Source: Microscilla marina ATCC 23134
Lineage (GTDB): Bacteria; Bacteroidota; Bacteroidia; Cytophagales; Microscillaceae
Length of the DNA: 64,000 nucleotides
Assembly: GCF_000169175.1 (NCBI RefSeq)
Contig: NZ_AAWS01000041.1
Location: 22,186-86,185, forward strand
Direction: 5' to 3'
In this document: positions 63,625-64,000 of the stretch, piece by piece
Layout: each line of letters starts with the position of its first letter
Numbering within the stretch: position 1 is the stretch's first letter
Program-made: the position numbers and the translations under genes
Notes under the pieces: model-generated
The model's input: only the letters and a program-made list of their open reading frames with translations
Databases searched by the model: none
What the model was told of the DNA's origin: nothing

Positions 63625-64000
63625 AATTTATATAAAGTGTTTGACAGTAGATGAAAAATCCGCTTGATGCGGTGCTCCAAACGTCGCTTCACCTCTCCCA
63701 AAAAATACACATGTTTAACTCGTTTATGTGAAAGAATACCTTGTACGTAATAATACTCTAGTTTTTTAAGTCTTCCACAGGAGGCTTGATTCACTCAATG
63801 GAAGTTTCTACCCTTACAAGGCAAGCTTTTCTTGCGCAGCAAAGCTACTTAATTCGCTTATAGCTCCAACATCAGGCAAGAGTTGCATTCGCAGAGAAGC
63901 AAGGTTTTCTTATAAAACCTATATAAGGCTCATTATCAACATTTTATTCAAGTTTTTATTCATGTACTCATCCGCAGGTGGAGACACCAGGCGGAGGCGG
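63625..64000. other. Non-coding end of window
   Basis: About 375 bp with no frame of note. Near 63960-64000 there is a GGTGGAGACACCAGGCGGAGGC string like the GGAGACA-containing elements near 7840 and 42660. Confidence 0.3.

Overview
The window looks like chromosome of a free-living marine Bacteroidota of the Cytophagales type, close to Microscilla. This is inferred, not measured. It rests on AT-rich intergenic DNA, little Shine-Dalgarno signal before most starts, secreted proteins with 25-residue BspA/DUF285 repeats, a secreted caspase-fold peptidase beside a CHASE2 protein, a 7TMR-DISM/SpoIIE phosphatase, a SiaC-like protein, and many large Sec-less paralogues with no named family. I see no rRNA, tRNA, CRISPR array or complete insertion sequence.

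Region 1 (1-35.3 kb). After one secreted hypothetical gene, a run of same-strand genes extends from 2.2 to 35.3 kb, built almost wholly from three paralogous families that I cannot name. (i) Three giant proteins (about 1300, 1313 and 1642 aa) have a beta-rich N-terminus, a long helical middle, several strongly hydrophobic segments and a conserved C-terminal tail that looks beta-trefoil-like. (ii) Six proteins share a domain recognised by an FFPEL motif, a DW..L motif and a W-F-W-F-H-x-W-L motif, called here the FWFH domain. Two of them carry large insertions at the same internal point. (iii) Four proteins have an N-terminal Hint (hedgehog/intein) fold in which the catalytic first Cys is Gly and the other catalytic positions are also lost. 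An intact papain-like peptidase sits between the first two giants. Good intrinsic terminators divide the run into blocks: giant 1; peptidase; giants 2-3; four FWFH and two Hint genes; then FWFH-Hint, Hint and FWFH. None of these proteins has a signal peptide.

Region 2 (35.3-50.6 kb). This part holds signalling and surface genes: a SiaC-like phosphoprotein, a set of four envelope proteins (small membrane protein, PKD lipoprotein, CHASE2 protein, secreted caspase), a reverse-strand 7TMR-DISM/PP2C phosphatase, and a 604-aa protein that fuses an FWFH domain to the C-terminal region of the Hint proteins with the Hint fold missing. That fusion ties families (ii) and (iii) together. A patatin-like phospholipase and a leucine-rich-repeat protein follow on the reverse strand. 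The long gaps here hold palindromic MITE-like elements, dispersed intergenic repeats and twin terminators.

Region 3 (50.6-58.2 kb). Two secreted DUF285-repeat proteins are separated by a decayed remnant of a third. An FUSC-type membrane protein, a small membrane protein and a secreted SUMF1-like protein follow.

Region 4 (58.2-64 kb). An AT-richer accessory stretch holds short membrane-protein genes, a tyrosine recombinase and three reverse-strand small orphan genes.

The most interesting object is region 1. A reasonable but unproven reading is an undescribed multi-component system in which large membrane-active proteins work with FWFH/pseudo-Hint partner pairs, possibly with peptidase processing, and reach their target by a route other than Sec.
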